Shown here: positions 25,067 through 33,101 of the stretch, in pieces
Numbering within the stretch: position 1 is the first letter of the stretch
Layout of the letters: each line of letters opens with the position of its first letter
Assembly (NCBI GenBank): GCA_003537575.1
Contig: DPRS01000036.1
Span: 67,400-109,813, forward strand
Direction: 5' to 3'
Length of the DNA: 42,414 nucleotides
From: Oxalobacteraceae bacterium
Lineage (GTDB): Bacteria > Pseudomonadota > Gammaproteobacteria > Burkholderiales > Burkholderiaceae_D
Position numbers and translations under genes: made by a program
The notes under the pieces: generated by a model
What the model was told of the DNA's origin: nothing
Database searches by the model: none
Seen by the model: only the letters and a program-made list of their open reading frames with translations

Positions 25067-25082
25067 CATAATGTGCGTTATG
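25067..25082. promoter_or_regulatory. Candidate LysR-type operator
   Basis: CATAA, six bases, TTATG between the divergent MFS and LysR genes. LysR regulators usually bind short AT-rich dyads in such gaps, though this one is not a strict T-N11-A box. Confidence 0.35.
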
Positions 25083-25123
25083 ATATTTGACGACAAACAA
25101 AAGCCATCAACTGATATAAGCAA

Positions 25124-26029
25124 ATGGATATCGATAAGCTGGACTTGAATCTGCTGCGGATATTTGATGCCGTCTATCGCGAGCGCAGCCTGTCGCGCGC
25201 CGCGCACCGTCTCGGACTCAGCCAACCGGGCATCAGCCAGGCCCTGAACCGGCTGCGGCAAACCACCGGCGATCCGCTGTTCGTGCGGCAAACCCATGGT
25301 GTTGCCGCAACGGCGTACAGCGATGCCATCGCCCAGCCGATCCAGCGCGCGCTGGAAGGCTTGCAGGAAGCGCTGCAGGCGCAAACCGCACTGGATATCC
25401 GCCAGACCGACCGGCGCCTGCGCATCGCGATGAGCGACTACAGCGAAAGCCTGATCCTGGCGCCGCTGATCCGCATGGTCGACGAGCAGGCGCCCAGGCT
25501 GCAGATCCGCGTGGTGCCGGACGACCGCGTCAACCTGCATACGGCGCTGAATGACGGCGAGCTGGACCTGATCATCGGCGCCATTCCGCCATTGAACGAA
25601 CAATACCGGCACCAGGACCTGTGCACGGAAGAGTTCGTCTGCATCGTGCGCCGCGGCCATCCGACGATCCAGGGCACGCTGAGCCTGGAGCAGTACAAGC
25701 AGGCGCGGCACGTCGGCCTTGCCGTGCGCGCCGCGCAAATGTCAAAAATCGATCAGGCTTGCCAGCCCCATGGCTTCGAGCGGCAGATCAACGTGGTGGT
25801 GCCGAATTTTCTCGCCCTGCCCTTCATCATTGCCGCCACCGACTGCGTCGCCACCATGCCGCGTCGCCTGCTGAGATTGATGCCGCCCCACCTGGGACTG
25901 CAGGCGCTGGCGCCACCGCTGGCGTTGCCAACGCCGACCATCCGTCAGTACTGGCCGGAGCGTAATCATCAGGATACGGTCTGCCGCTGGCTGCGCGCAC
26001 AAATCCATCAGATCTGCCAGACCATCTAG
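25124..26029 (+). CDS. LysR family transcriptional regulator
   Basis: A 301-residue regulator. The N-terminal winged HTH is clear: LDLNLLRIFDAVYRERSLSR, then AAHRLGLSQPGISQALNRLR and GDPLFVRQ. The C-terminal effector domain (about 90-300) contains IAMSDYSESLILAPLIRM and ELDLIIGAIPP, close to the NodD/PbuR-like subgroup. It is divergent from the MFS-GNAT pair and most likely controls it, with an 86-bp shared upstream region. The ligand is unknown. It is convergent with the ABC permease gene; a small CGGCG/CGCCG dyad at 26031-26044 follows its stop. Confidence 0.9.
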   Translation: MDIDKLDLNLLRIFDAVYRERSLSRAAHRLGLSQPGISQALNRLRQTTGDPLFVRQTHGVAATAYSDAIAQPIQRALEGLQEALQAQTALDIRQTDRRLRIAMSDYSESLILAPLIRMVDEQAPRLQIRVVPDDRVNLHTALNDGELDLIIGAIPPLNEQYRHQDLCTEEFVCIVRRGHPTIQGTLSLEQYKQARHVGLAVRAAQMSKIDQACQPHGFERQINVVVPNFLALPFIIAATDCVATMPRRLLRLMPPHLGLQALAPPLALPTPTIRQYWPERNHQDTVCRWLRAQIHQICQTI

Positions 26030-26030
26030 T

Positions 26031-26044
26031 CGGCGCAAGCGCCG
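26031..26044. terminator. Weak hairpin between convergent LysR and ABC permease genes
   Basis: CGGCG, CAAG, CGCCG immediately after the LysR stop. The stem is short and has no T-run, so this is at best a weak terminator. Confidence 0.25.
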
Positions 26045-26073
26045 TTCAGCAAGCCACAGTCAGCAAGTTCCGC

Positions 26074-27198
26074 TCAGTCCAGCGTTCGCCGGTAGCGCGC
26101 CAGCGCGACCAGCCCCGCGGCTAGCATGAAGACAGCGATCGGCCATACCTCCGGAAAAATATCCGCAGCCTGATTGCCTTTCAGGAGGATGCCACGCACG
26201 ATGCGCAAGAAATGCGTCAGCGGCAGCATCTCGCCGATCGCCTGCGCCCATTCCGGCATGCCGCGGAACGGGAACATGAAGCCCGACAGCAGCATCGAAG
26301 GCAGGAAAAAGAAAAACGTCAGCTGCATCGCCTGCAACTGGTTGGCGGCAATGGTGGAAAAGGTGAAGCCGACCGCCAGGTTGGCCGCGATGAACAGCAC
26401 CAGCGCCACCGACAGCAAAGCCAGGCTGCCAACCATGGGAACGTCGAACAGGAGCCACGCCGCGGCCAGAATCACCGCCACCTGCACATAGCCGATCAGG
26501 ATGTAAGGTGCGATCTTGCCGATCATGACTTCGAGCGGCCGCACCGGCGTCGCCAGCAGATTTTCCATGGTGCCGCGCTCCCGTTCGCGCGTCATCGCCA
26601 GCCCGGTCATCATCACCATCGTCATGGTCAGGATCACGCCGATCAGGCCGGGGACGATGTTGTAGCGAGACAGTCCTTCCGGGTTGTAACGGCGCTGCAC
26701 GCGAATCTCGTAAGGCATGTCGTTCGGCCGCAGATGGGCCAGAGCCCCGTCCAGGTCCTGCGCCAGCGCCTGGCGGCTGATGGTATTCAGCGCGGCCAGC
26801 GCATTGCCGCCGGCGGCAGGGTCGGTGGCGTCGGCCGCCAGCAGGATGGCTGGCCGCTCGCCGCGCAGCAGGCGACGCGAAAAGTCGGGAGGTATCACCA
26901 GCACGAACTGCACCTCGCCTCGCTCCAGCAAACGGTTGGCTTCCGCCTCGCTGGCGGGTTGCCGGGTCAGGCGGAAATAGCCGGAGTTTTCCAGAGCAGA
27001 CACCAGGCTGCGGCTGAACTCGCTGTGGTCGGCCACCACCGCTGCCATGGGCAAGCGCTTGGGATCGGTGTTGATGGCGTAGCCGAACAAGACCAGTTGC
27101 AGGATCGGCACGCCGACCATCATGGCAAAAGTCAGGCGGTCGCGCCGGATCTGGCGGAATTCCTTGATCAGAATGGCGAGCAGGCGCGACCAGTTCAT
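26074..27198 (-). CDS. ABC-2 type transporter permease (YhhJ-like)
   Basis: A 374-residue inner-membrane permease. An N-terminal helix (with LLAILIKEFRQIRRDRLTFA just before VPILQLVLFGYAINTD) is followed by a large periplasmic domain (about 50-175) and a C-terminal block of five or six helices, with ERERGTMENLLATPVRPLEV as the coupling segment. This is the ABC2_membrane_3 architecture of YhhJ/YbhS/YbhR permeases. Only one permease gene is present, so it would act as a homodimer. It overlaps the ATPase gene by 4 nt and is the last gene of the efflux operon. Likely substrates are small toxic compounds. Confidence 0.9.
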   Translation of the reverse strand: MNWSRLLAILIKEFRQIRRDRLTFAMMVGVPILQLVLFGYAINTDPKRLPMAAVVADHSEFSRSLVSALENSGYFRLTRQPASEAEANRLLERGEVQFVLVIPPDFSRRLLRGERPAILLAADATDPAAGGNALAALNTISRQALAQDLDGALAHLRPNDMPYEIRVQRRYNPEGLSRYNIVPGLIGVILTMTMVMMTGLAMTRERERGTMENLLATPVRPLEVMIGKIAPYILIGYVQVAVILAAAWLLFDVPMVGSLALLSVALVLFIAANLAVGFTFSTIAANQLQAMQLTFFFFLPSMLLSGFMFPFRGMPEWAQAIGEMLPLTHFLRIVRGILLKGNQAADIFPEVWPIAVFMLAAGLVALARYRRTLD

Positions 27199-28139
27199 GC
27201 CGGCTCCGCTGCGCTGCGCTGACCGCTATCGCGCATCAGTGCGATGAAGACATCTTCCAGGGTAGCTTCCACCGTTCGCACAGTGACACCAGCGCCATGG
27301 CAGGCGGACAGCGCCGCTTCCAGGTCGGCGGCCGATGCCGCGCTCACATGCAGCACATTGCCGAAAAACGCCACGCTGCGGATGGCCGGCAGCGCGCGCA
27401 GCGAGCGCGCCAGCGGCGCCAGGTCCGGCCCGCTGATTTCGCAGGTCGCCAGACCGGCGCCATCGATCAGCTGTTGCGGCGTGCCCTGCGCCAGCAAGCG
27501 GCCGCCGGAAATGTACGCCAGCTCGTGGCAACGCTCGGCTTCATCCATGTAATGCGTCGACACCAGCACGGTCAGGCCGGCTGCCGCAAGCTCATGCAAA
27601 TGGTCCCAGAATTCGCGCCTTGCCTGCGGATCGACGCCGGCGGTAGGTTCGTCCAGCAGCAGCAATTGAGGCTCGTGCAAGAGGCAGGCGGCCAGCGCCA
27701 GGCGCTGCTTCCAGCCGCCCGAGAGGGCGCCTGCCAACTGCATGCGGCGTTCGGCCAGCCCCATTTTTTCCAGCAACGCAGCAATGCGCCGAGGGCGATC
27801 CGCAACCTGGTACACGCGGGCGATGAAATCGAGGTTTTCCTCGACGCTCAAGTCAAGATACAGGCCGAAGCTTTGCGTCATGTAGCCGACTTCGCGCTTG
27901 ATCTGCTGCGACTGCCGGCGGATGTCGTAACCGAGACAGCGCCCCTCCCCCGCGTCGGGCGTGAGCAAGCCGCACAGCATGCGGATGGTGGTGGTCTTGC
28001 CGCTGCCGTTCGGCCCGAGAAATCCGAAGATGCGTCCCCTGGCGACGCGCATGTCGACATGATCGACCACGGTGCGGCTGCCGTAGCGCTTGGTCAGGCC
28101 GCGCGCCTCGATCACGGCATCGCCGACAGCCGCCATCAT
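27195..28139 (-). CDS. ABC transporter ATP-binding protein
   Basis: A 314-residue single ABC domain. Walker A GPNGSGKTT is at 42-50, signature LSGGWKQRLALA at 139-150, Walker B LLLLDEPTAGVD at 159-170, and the switch His in VSTHYMDEAERC. The C-terminal 90 residues match the DRA-type extension common with ABC-2 permeases. It powers export with the adjacent permease and membrane fusion lipoprotein. Start and stop each overlap their neighbours by 4 nt. Either of the two adjacent ATG codons at the start may be used. Confidence 0.92.
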   Translation of the reverse strand: MMAAVGDAVIEARGLTKRYGSRTVVDHVDMRVARGRIFGFLGPNGSGKTTTIRMLCGLLTPDAGEGRCLGYDIRRQSQQIKREVGYMTQSFGLYLDLSVEENLDFIARVYQVADRPRRIAALLEKMGLAERRMQLAGALSGGWKQRLALAACLLHEPQLLLLDEPTAGVDPQARREFWDHLHELAAAGLTVLVSTHYMDEAERCHELAYISGGRLLAQGTPQQLIDGAGLATCEISGPDLAPLARSLRALPAIRSVAFFGNVLHVSAASAADLEAALSACHGAGVTVRTVEATLEDVFIALMRDSGQRSAAEPA

Positions 28140-29143
28140 GGCGTTACCCGGTCGTCCGGTCCAAGCCGGACTTCCAGCGGCTGCCCCGGATGCAGGCGCG
28201 CGGCGTCGGACGGCGCCGGCCGCGCCTCGACCATGAACACCAGGCTGGCGCGGTTTTCCTTGCTGTAGATGAGCGGCGCGGTGTATTGCGCTTCGCGGGC
28301 AATGAAGCTGAGTTTGGCTGCAATCGGCGCGCCGCAGCCGTCGCAGCGCAGATTGACCGCCTGGCCGAGGAACAGCTTGCCCAGCATCGGCTCGCCCACG
28401 AAGAAGCGCGCCTTGACATACTGCGGCGCCAGCAGGCTCACCACGGGACTGCCGGCCGTGACCAGCTCGCCTTCGCGGTAGAGCACGTCGACAACTTCGG
28501 CATCGACGGGAATGCGCTGGACCTTTTGCTCGAGTCTCCAGTTGACTTGCGCCAGTTGCGCCTGTGCCGCCTGCAAATCTTTCTCGGCGGCGGCAATTTC
28601 ATCGCTGCGCGCGCCCAGCCTGGCGACGCGCAGCTGCGCCTGCAGCTCGCGCACGCGGGCCGCGTCGCGGTCGAGCGCGGCTTGCGCCTCGTCGATGCGC
28701 GAGGGTGCGACGAAGCGGGCAGATGCCAGTTTCTTTTCCCGCGCCAGGCTGGCCGCCGACAAGGCGTGCGCCGCCTGCGCCTGCGCCAGTTGCGCCGCCA
28801 CCGCGGCGACCTCGTCGGGACGCCTGCCTTTTCGGAGGTTATTCAGTTGCGCCTGTGCGCGCGCCACGCGGGAAGCAGCTTCCTGCACGGCGGCGCGCTC
28901 GCTGTCAGATTCCAGCACGAATGCCGGCGCATTGCGCGCGACACGATCGCCGCGGTCTACATGCAGCTTGACCAGGGTGCCGCCCACCGGCGCCGCCAGC
29001 CTGACGTAATCAGCCTCCGCGTAACCCGGGAAGAAATTGTCCTCCTGGCCGCTGCAGCCGCCGGCAAGAATAAGCGGCAGCAACGCCCGCAACAGGGCGC
29101 GCCAGTGCGTGGACTTGCAGGACATGGCATGCTGACGCATCAT
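28136..29143 (-). CDS. HlyD family membrane fusion protein, probable lipoprotein
   Basis: A 335-residue periplasmic adaptor, the first gene of the efflux operon. The signal peptide ends in LILAGGC (Cys30 from this start), a lipobox, so it is probably lipid-anchored. PVGGTLVKLHVDRGDRV (about 52-68) is the biotinyl-lipoyl-like half, then a long Ala/Gln/Arg-rich coiled-coil hairpin (about 85-215) and DAEVVDVLYREGELVTAGSP as the returning half. With the ATPase and permease it resembles the YhiI/YbhG-type systems. No TolC-like outer membrane protein is nearby. Starts at 29143, 29140 or 29125 are possible; none has a clear ribosome binding site. Confidence 0.9.
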   Translation of the reverse strand: MMRQHAMSCKSTHWRALLRALLPLILAGGCSGQEDNFFPGYAEADYVRLAAPVGGTLVKLHVDRGDRVARNAPAFVLESDSERAAVQEAASRVARAQAQLNNLRKGRRPDEVAAVAAQLAQAQAAHALSAASLAREKKLASARFVAPSRIDEAQAALDRDAARVRELQAQLRVARLGARSDEIAAAEKDLQAAQAQLAQVNWRLEQKVQRIPVDAEVVDVLYREGELVTAGSPVVSLLAPQYVKARFFVGEPMLGKLFLGQAVNLRCDGCGAPIAAKLSFIAREAQYTAPLIYSKENRASLVFMVEARPAPSDAARLHPGQPLEVRLGPDDRVTP

Positions 29144-29188
29144 ATTTACATGGGTGATTTAAGCGATAACCGGCGCGGCGATTCTTAT

Positions 29189-29209
29189 GCTGCTTCACAG
29201 TGTGAAGCA
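29189..29209. promoter_or_regulatory. Perfect 21-bp palindrome, operator of the efflux operon
   Basis: CTGCTTCACA, central G, TGTGAAGCAG: a flawless 10-bp dyad, 46-66 bp upstream of the HlyD start. The single-base centre rules out an RNA hairpin terminator of normal form, so it looks like a binding site for a dimeric regulator such as a TetR- or MarR-type protein. No regulator of these types is adjacent. Confidence 0.6.
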
Positions 29210-29289
29210 GTTTGGGCGGTCAGGCAAGTTGCGGCCCGGCTTTGGCGAGCTGCGGTAAGCAGTCGCAGGATGAGGATGATTTCGCGAAT

Positions 29290-30477
29290 TCAGGCAACAT
29301 CCGCCTGGACTTCAGCGGATGCAGGGCACGCCATCGATGCTGCCAAATGCCGCTGATGCCTGGTAAAAAAATCCCACATCATTCGGCTCGCATTCGGCCC
29401 CTGGCTGTCGCTGAAACTGACTGATTCATCGCCGCCGCTCCAGGCATGGCCCAATTCGCTGATTTCGCACACCTGCAGCAAATTCCTTTTACCGAAATAG
29501 TATTCATAGGTTTTGCTCGGGTTGCCGGAACGCTCGTTGGCCAGCTTGTCGGTAATTTTCACCAGCATGCTTTCCCTGTCGAAGCCGGCCAGATGATGAA
29601 GCTCCCGGAATTGTTCTGCCAGCTGCGCGACATTAAGCGGATTCACGATCCTGTCTTCAAGACCATGGATCAGGATTGCCGGCATGAGTGGCAAATACGC
29701 CATTCGTCCGGCAGTTGCGCGCACTGCTTCGCGCACATCGCCATCGGCGCCTTGCTGCATCACGTTATAGCCATCCATCGGAGTTTGCGCGGCGCCAAAG
29801 ACCGTGCCGGAATGCATGCCGACTGCCGCCACGAGCTCAGGATGGTTGAGCGCGATGATATTGGCCATGGCCGCGCCGGCGGAAATGCCGGCAATATAAA
29901 TCCGGCTTTTGTCGAGACTGTGCTGCTCCGCCACCTTGTCGATGATTGCCACCACCGCCTCGGTCTCGGCCTTGCCTTCGCAAACTTCCTTGCTGTACCA
30001 GCGCCAGCATCTGCCGGCCTGGTTGCTCGCCGTCTGTTGAGGGTAAAGCACGGCAAATCCTTCTCTTTCCGCCAGCTCGTTCATACGTGTGCTTTGCGCG
30101 AATTGCGGCGCCGTCTGCGCGCAACCGTGCAGCATGACCACCAAAGGAGGCGCCGCGGCGCCGCATCTCGCCGGAAGATAAAGCCAGTAATTCATGACGG
30201 CGCCCGGACGGCCGCTGTCGAGCATAGTCAGGGGGTGGCTGCACTTCAGCCACTTTCCCGAAGCGCGCGGCGCCGGCTGCTGCCGGCCAGGCAGCAGTGC
30301 CGTCGCCATGGGCGGCAAGGCCCAACGCGGATGAGAGGAATAGGTCTCCAGGGGGGGAGGAACACTTGCCGGATTGGTCAGAAGAATTTTGACAAGTTTT
30401 TCATTGTGCTTTTGCTGCTTCTTTATCCAGCGTTGAACGCCTTTGCTCCACAACCCAGTCAAGTTTGTTATCAACAT
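29290..30477 (-). CDS. PHB depolymerase family esterase
   Basis: A 395-residue alpha/beta hydrolase of the esterase PHB-depolymerase family. LVVMLHGCAQTAPQFAQSTR carries the oxyanion HG at 117-118, GISAGAAM has the nucleophile Ser199, and HGLEDRIVNP and ELGHAWSGG carry the probable Asp and His. There is no convincing signal peptide; the basic N-terminus (about 12-35) resembles intracellular members. Substrates may be short PHB oligomers or aryl esters. The PhaB gene at the right end of the window shows PHB metabolism in this organism. The stop is 146 bp before the efflux operon, which has its own operator. Confidence 0.87.
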   Translation of the reverse strand: MLITNLTGLWSKGVQRWIKKQQKHNEKLVKILLTNPASVPPPLETYSSHPRWALPPMATALLPGRQQPAPRASGKWLKCSHPLTMLDSGRPGAVMNYWLYLPARCGAAAPPLVVMLHGCAQTAPQFAQSTRMNELAEREGFAVLYPQQTASNQAGRCWRWYSKEVCEGKAETEAVVAIIDKVAEQHSLDKSRIYIAGISAGAAMANIIALNHPELVAAVGMHSGTVFGAAQTPMDGYNVMQQGADGDVREAVRATAGRMAYLPLMPAILIHGLEDRIVNPLNVAQLAEQFRELHHLAGFDRESMLVKITDKLANERSGNPSKTYEYYFGKRNLLQVCEISELGHAWSGGDESVSFSDSQGPNASRMMWDFFTRHQRHLAASMACPASAEVQADVA

Positions 30478-30620
30478 GCACTTCCACCTCAGACAATTTC
30501 AAATAATACCGTAAGGAAATTATCTGCGGCAGCATCTATGCAAGATTGATCACTACAAGATTTTTATCTCTGGAAAATTAGACAAGAAACGGATGTTTTT
30601 ACCACAGTGAAGAAATAGAT

Positions 30621-31286
30621 TTAAGCCTGTGGGCCGTCTTTTAGATGAAAAAGGAACCAGTCAGCCGCCATTTGCGCCACGCTTTCCAGGGCGCCGGGCT
30701 CCTCGAACAGATGTGTGGCGTCAGGCACAATACGCAATTGTCTTTCACATTGCATACGCTCATACGCGGCCTTGTTCAGTTCGATCACCACATCGTCGAG
30801 ACCGCCGACCAGCAAAAGAGTCGGCGCCTTCACCCTTGCAAGAACATCAGCGCCGGCCATATCAGGCCGCCCGCCTCGGCTGACGACCGCCTGCACGGCT
30901 TGCGGCTGCCTGGCAGCCACCCGCAATGCCGCGGCGGCGCCGGTGCTGGCGCCAAACAAGCCGACCGGCAGTCCAGCCAGTTCGCCATCCGGCTGTCGCA
31001 TCCACATCAGTGCAACTTCCAGTCGTTGCGTTAACAAGGAAATATCAAAGCGGGTTTCATATGTCTGATCTTCACCTGCTGTCAGCAAATCCAGCAGCAA
31101 AGTGCCCAGACCTGCATCGCGCAACACGCTGGCAACATAATTATTACGCGGACTTAAACGGCTGCTGCCGCTCCCATGCGCAAAAAGAACCATGCCTGAA
31201 GTTTTTTGCGGCAACTCCAGCATGCCCTCGATGGCTACGCCATCGGCAACGATATTGATCAGTTGCTTCTTCCCGGAGGATGCCAT
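30621..31286 (-). CDS. Alpha/beta hydrolase (dienelactone hydrolase-like)
   Basis: A 221-residue protein. GMVLFAHGSGSSRLSPRN carries the oxyanion HG, VGLFGASTGAAAAL has the nucleophile Ser in GxSxG, LLVGGLDDVVIELN the probable Asp, and PDATHLFEEPGAL the His. The family often occurs beside or fused to phosphoribosyltransferases, which are absent here. The ATG at 31286 follows GGGAG by 11 bases; a GTG at 31298 is a possible start but leaves no ribosome binding site spacing. Cytoplasmic, reaction unknown. Confidence 0.85.
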   Translation of the reverse strand: MASSGKKQLINIVADGVAIEGMLELPQKTSGMVLFAHGSGSSRLSPRNNYVASVLRDAGLGTLLLDLLTAGEDQTYETRFDISLLTQRLEVALMWMRQPDGELAGLPVGLFGASTGAAAALRVAARQPQAVQAVVSRGGRPDMAGADVLARVKAPTLLLVGGLDDVVIELNKAAYERMQCERQLRIVPDATHLFEEPGALESVAQMAADWFLFHLKDGPQA

Positions 31287-31385
31287 CACAAATTTCACTC
31301 CCAGTCTTCAATGAAAATTTGACGACGACGAGAGGCAGATGGTTTCACTCCCTTGCCGACTGGTACTTCCATGCGGAGAAAAGCG

Positions 31386-31580
31386 TCAGTGCGATGAGGG
31401 CGGCTGTGCTGTCGGCGTTTTTTCAGAAGACAGGTTTTCCTGCTCTACTTCCTGACTGGCAGGCTGTTTGCGCCGATCCATGGAATCGCGATGCATTGCA
31501 CGGCGCTCGGTAATGCGCCGTTCTATGAATTTATTCAAATCGTAGCTTGCAGCTTCGAAGAGGGAATCTGGACGAGTCAT
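31386..31580 (-). CDS. Small hypothetical protein, 64 residues
   Basis: I do not recognise a family. The ATG at 31580 has GGAG six bases upstream, better than the in-frame ATG at 31601. Residues 1-40 are charged and Arg-rich (ERRITERRAMHRDSMDRRKQ), and the rest is Gln/Ser/Pro-rich and likely disordered. It is 99 bp upstream of the alpha/beta hydrolase on the same strand and could share its transcript. The good ribosome binding site makes a real gene likelier than chance. Confidence 0.55.
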   Translation of the reverse strand: MTRPDSLFEAASYDLNKFIERRITERRAMHRDSMDRRKQPASQEVEQENLSSEKTPTAQPPSSH

Positions 31581-31813
31581 GTTTTTCTCCGCATGTTTCA
31601 TAAAGGAAGCATTTAATCAGCAATTTTTCATATTTGCATGAGACACCTTCCATCATCGCTTGCTGGTTTGCATATGTTTTGACCACCATCAATACTTCTT
31701 TTGCATCAGGAAATTAAAGTACCTCATCAACCTGACTCGCCCAATCACCCCTCGAAGCGCTCCCAGCGGAGCTGGCTTCAGTGGGATTTTATGCTTTAAG
31801 AAAGACCTCACTC

Positions 31814-32206
31814 ATGCAAGCTTATCGCATTCCCGTTACGGGTGCGCTGGATGAAGCAAAGATCAAGCAGCTTTATCCGCAATTATTTCTGGAGCTCGAT
31901 GCAATGGCCGATGCAACGGATGCTCAGTTTTGTGTCCGCTATCCGCAGTTCGTGGCCGAACTGGAGCGCGACTTCGCCAACGAAGAACAATGGATGAGTG
32001 AACTTGAAATGCGCGCGCTGCAGGAACACCGGGCCGAGCATGCACAGCTTCTGCGCTTGCTGCACCATGCGCAATCGCGCGTGCTGGCGGGCGACTGCCA
32101 TCTCGGACGCAAAATCCTGCCCTTGCTGTCACCATGGTTCGCCACGCACATTGCGGAGATGGACACGATCTGGGCGCGCGCTGCCTGCGACCAGCGCGCC
32201 GCTTGA
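31814..32206 (+). CDS. Hemerythrin-like domain protein
   Basis: A 130-residue four-helix protein. ERDFANEEQWM (Glu57/Glu58), EHRAEHAQLL (His72, His76) and FATHIAEMDTIW (His112, Asp117) follow the order and spacing of hemerythrin di-iron ligands. The His of the first helix is missing and the His before the Glu is Asp53, so the metal site is incomplete compared with oxygen-binding hemerythrins. It may sense oxygen or store iron, or be degenerate. ATG 31814 is preferred over an upstream in-frame ATG at 31781. A 15-bp tandem repeat lies just after its stop. Confidence 0.75.
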   Translation: MQAYRIPVTGALDEAKIKQLYPQLFLELDAMADATDAQFCVRYPQFVAELERDFANEEQWMSELEMRALQEHRAEHAQLLRLLHHAQSRVLAGDCHLGRKILPLLSPWFATHIAEMDTIWARAACDQRAA

Positions 32207-32213
32207 GCCGAAA

Positions 32214-32243
32214 CTGCCGACTCAGTAGCTGCCGACTCAGTAG
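32214..32243. repeat. Perfect tandem duplication of a 15-bp unit
   Basis: CTGCCGACTCAGTAG occurs twice head to tail (32214-32228, 32229-32243), followed by a partial third start TGCCG. It lies in the gap after the hemerythrin-like gene; no function is evident. Confidence 0.9.
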
Positions 32244-32400
32244 TGCCGCGTCGGCGATTCAGGTAGCAGAGACTGCGAAACATACTACAATTCTGGCAGG
32301 CTGCTGTTATTTTGTGAGTCCTTGCACTGTGAAGCTGCCTTTGTCATCTGGAATACGCCGCGAATGAGCCCTTGTCAGCATGGTTTTTTATTGATCCATC

Positions 32401-32898
32401 ATGTTCAAAAAACCGTTTTTTCCATGGCTGACAGGAATCGCATGCGCATTCATTGCAGGCTGCGGCGGTGTTTCCCTTTCCCTGGCATTTTTTGATTTTC
32501 CGGAAGACAGGGTGCAAACCCTGTCCTTTCAGGAAGTCACTCCGATCGTCTCATCTGCAATTGAGGACCGGCGTCTTGTAGTGGTTCGGGATCTGATAGC
32601 ATGGGACACGCTATGGCGCGAACATGCCGCCGGCATATCGCCGCCGCCGCCGATGCCTCCAATTAATTTTTCACAGAACATGGTGATTGGCATCTTTCTG
32701 GGAAGATATGTTAATGCCTGTCGTGATGTGGGAATTGAATCCATTTCACAACATATTCACCCTGACCGCATCGAAGTCAATTTTCGCGATATTCCAGCGC
32801 CATTGAATCCCGGATGTCCGCTGGGCAGCAGCAATCCGGCGAAATTGCTTGTTCTTCCTTACTCTATTTTGCCAGTCGAGTTTTTCCAGGTCAGCTAG
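32401..32898 (+). CDS. Lipoprotein with PrcB-like C-terminal domain
   Basis: A 165-residue exported protein. The signal peptide MFKKPFFPWLTGIACAFIAG ends at a lipobox with Cys21. The mature part, with VVVRDLIAWDTLWREHAA, PPINFSQNMVIGIFLGRY and a closing LPYSILPVEFFQV, resembles the PrcB_C domain (PF14343), a beta-rich fold known as a protease-complex subunit in spirochetes. No partner protease is adjacent. Start ATG 32401 directly begins the signal peptide. Its role here is unknown. Confidence 0.7.
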   Translation: MFKKPFFPWLTGIACAFIAGCGGVSLSLAFFDFPEDRVQTLSFQEVTPIVSSAIEDRRLVVVRDLIAWDTLWREHAAGISPPPPMPPINFSQNMVIGIFLGRYVNACRDVGIESISQHIHPDRIEVNFRDIPAPLNPGCPLGSSNPAKLLVLPYSILPVEFFQVS

Positions 32899-32993
32899 AC
32901 GCGAATACTACCTTCGGGTGTCATCTGCATGATGAGAGCTAACGCCTTCTTTTGCCTTGCTTCATGGCGAAATGCCTCTTGTTACTCAGAATG

Positions 32994-33067
32994 AAAAAAC
33001 GCAATGTTGCGCATCGTCAATAATAGAGAATATCCCTACATGATGTGCCGGTGGACAGCATTGCGTT
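32994..33067 (-). terminator. Terminator-like element with alternative pairings downstream of the 33102-33440 gene
   Basis: On the - strand the short dyad CGCAACATTGCG (33011-33000) is followed directly by six T (32999-32994). The same 3' arm, CATTGCGTT, is also perfectly complementary to AACGCAATG 52 bases upstream (33067-33059). The local hairpin is short, so strength is doubtful. Confidence 0.4.
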
Positions 33068-33101
33068 ATTCGCGACGTGCCTGTAAAGCTACCCTGCTCG
33101 C

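Noticed and set aside
27297..29356. Long + strand frames of 323 and 388 residues
   Set aside because: They are antisense to the ABC ATPase and HlyD genes; their His/Arg/Gln-rich composition is typical of shadows.
32998..33067. 9-bp inverted repeats 52 bp apart as ends of a miniature mobile element
   Set aside because: No target duplication or second copy was seen, and one arm adjoins a T-run, so an RNA structure is likelier.
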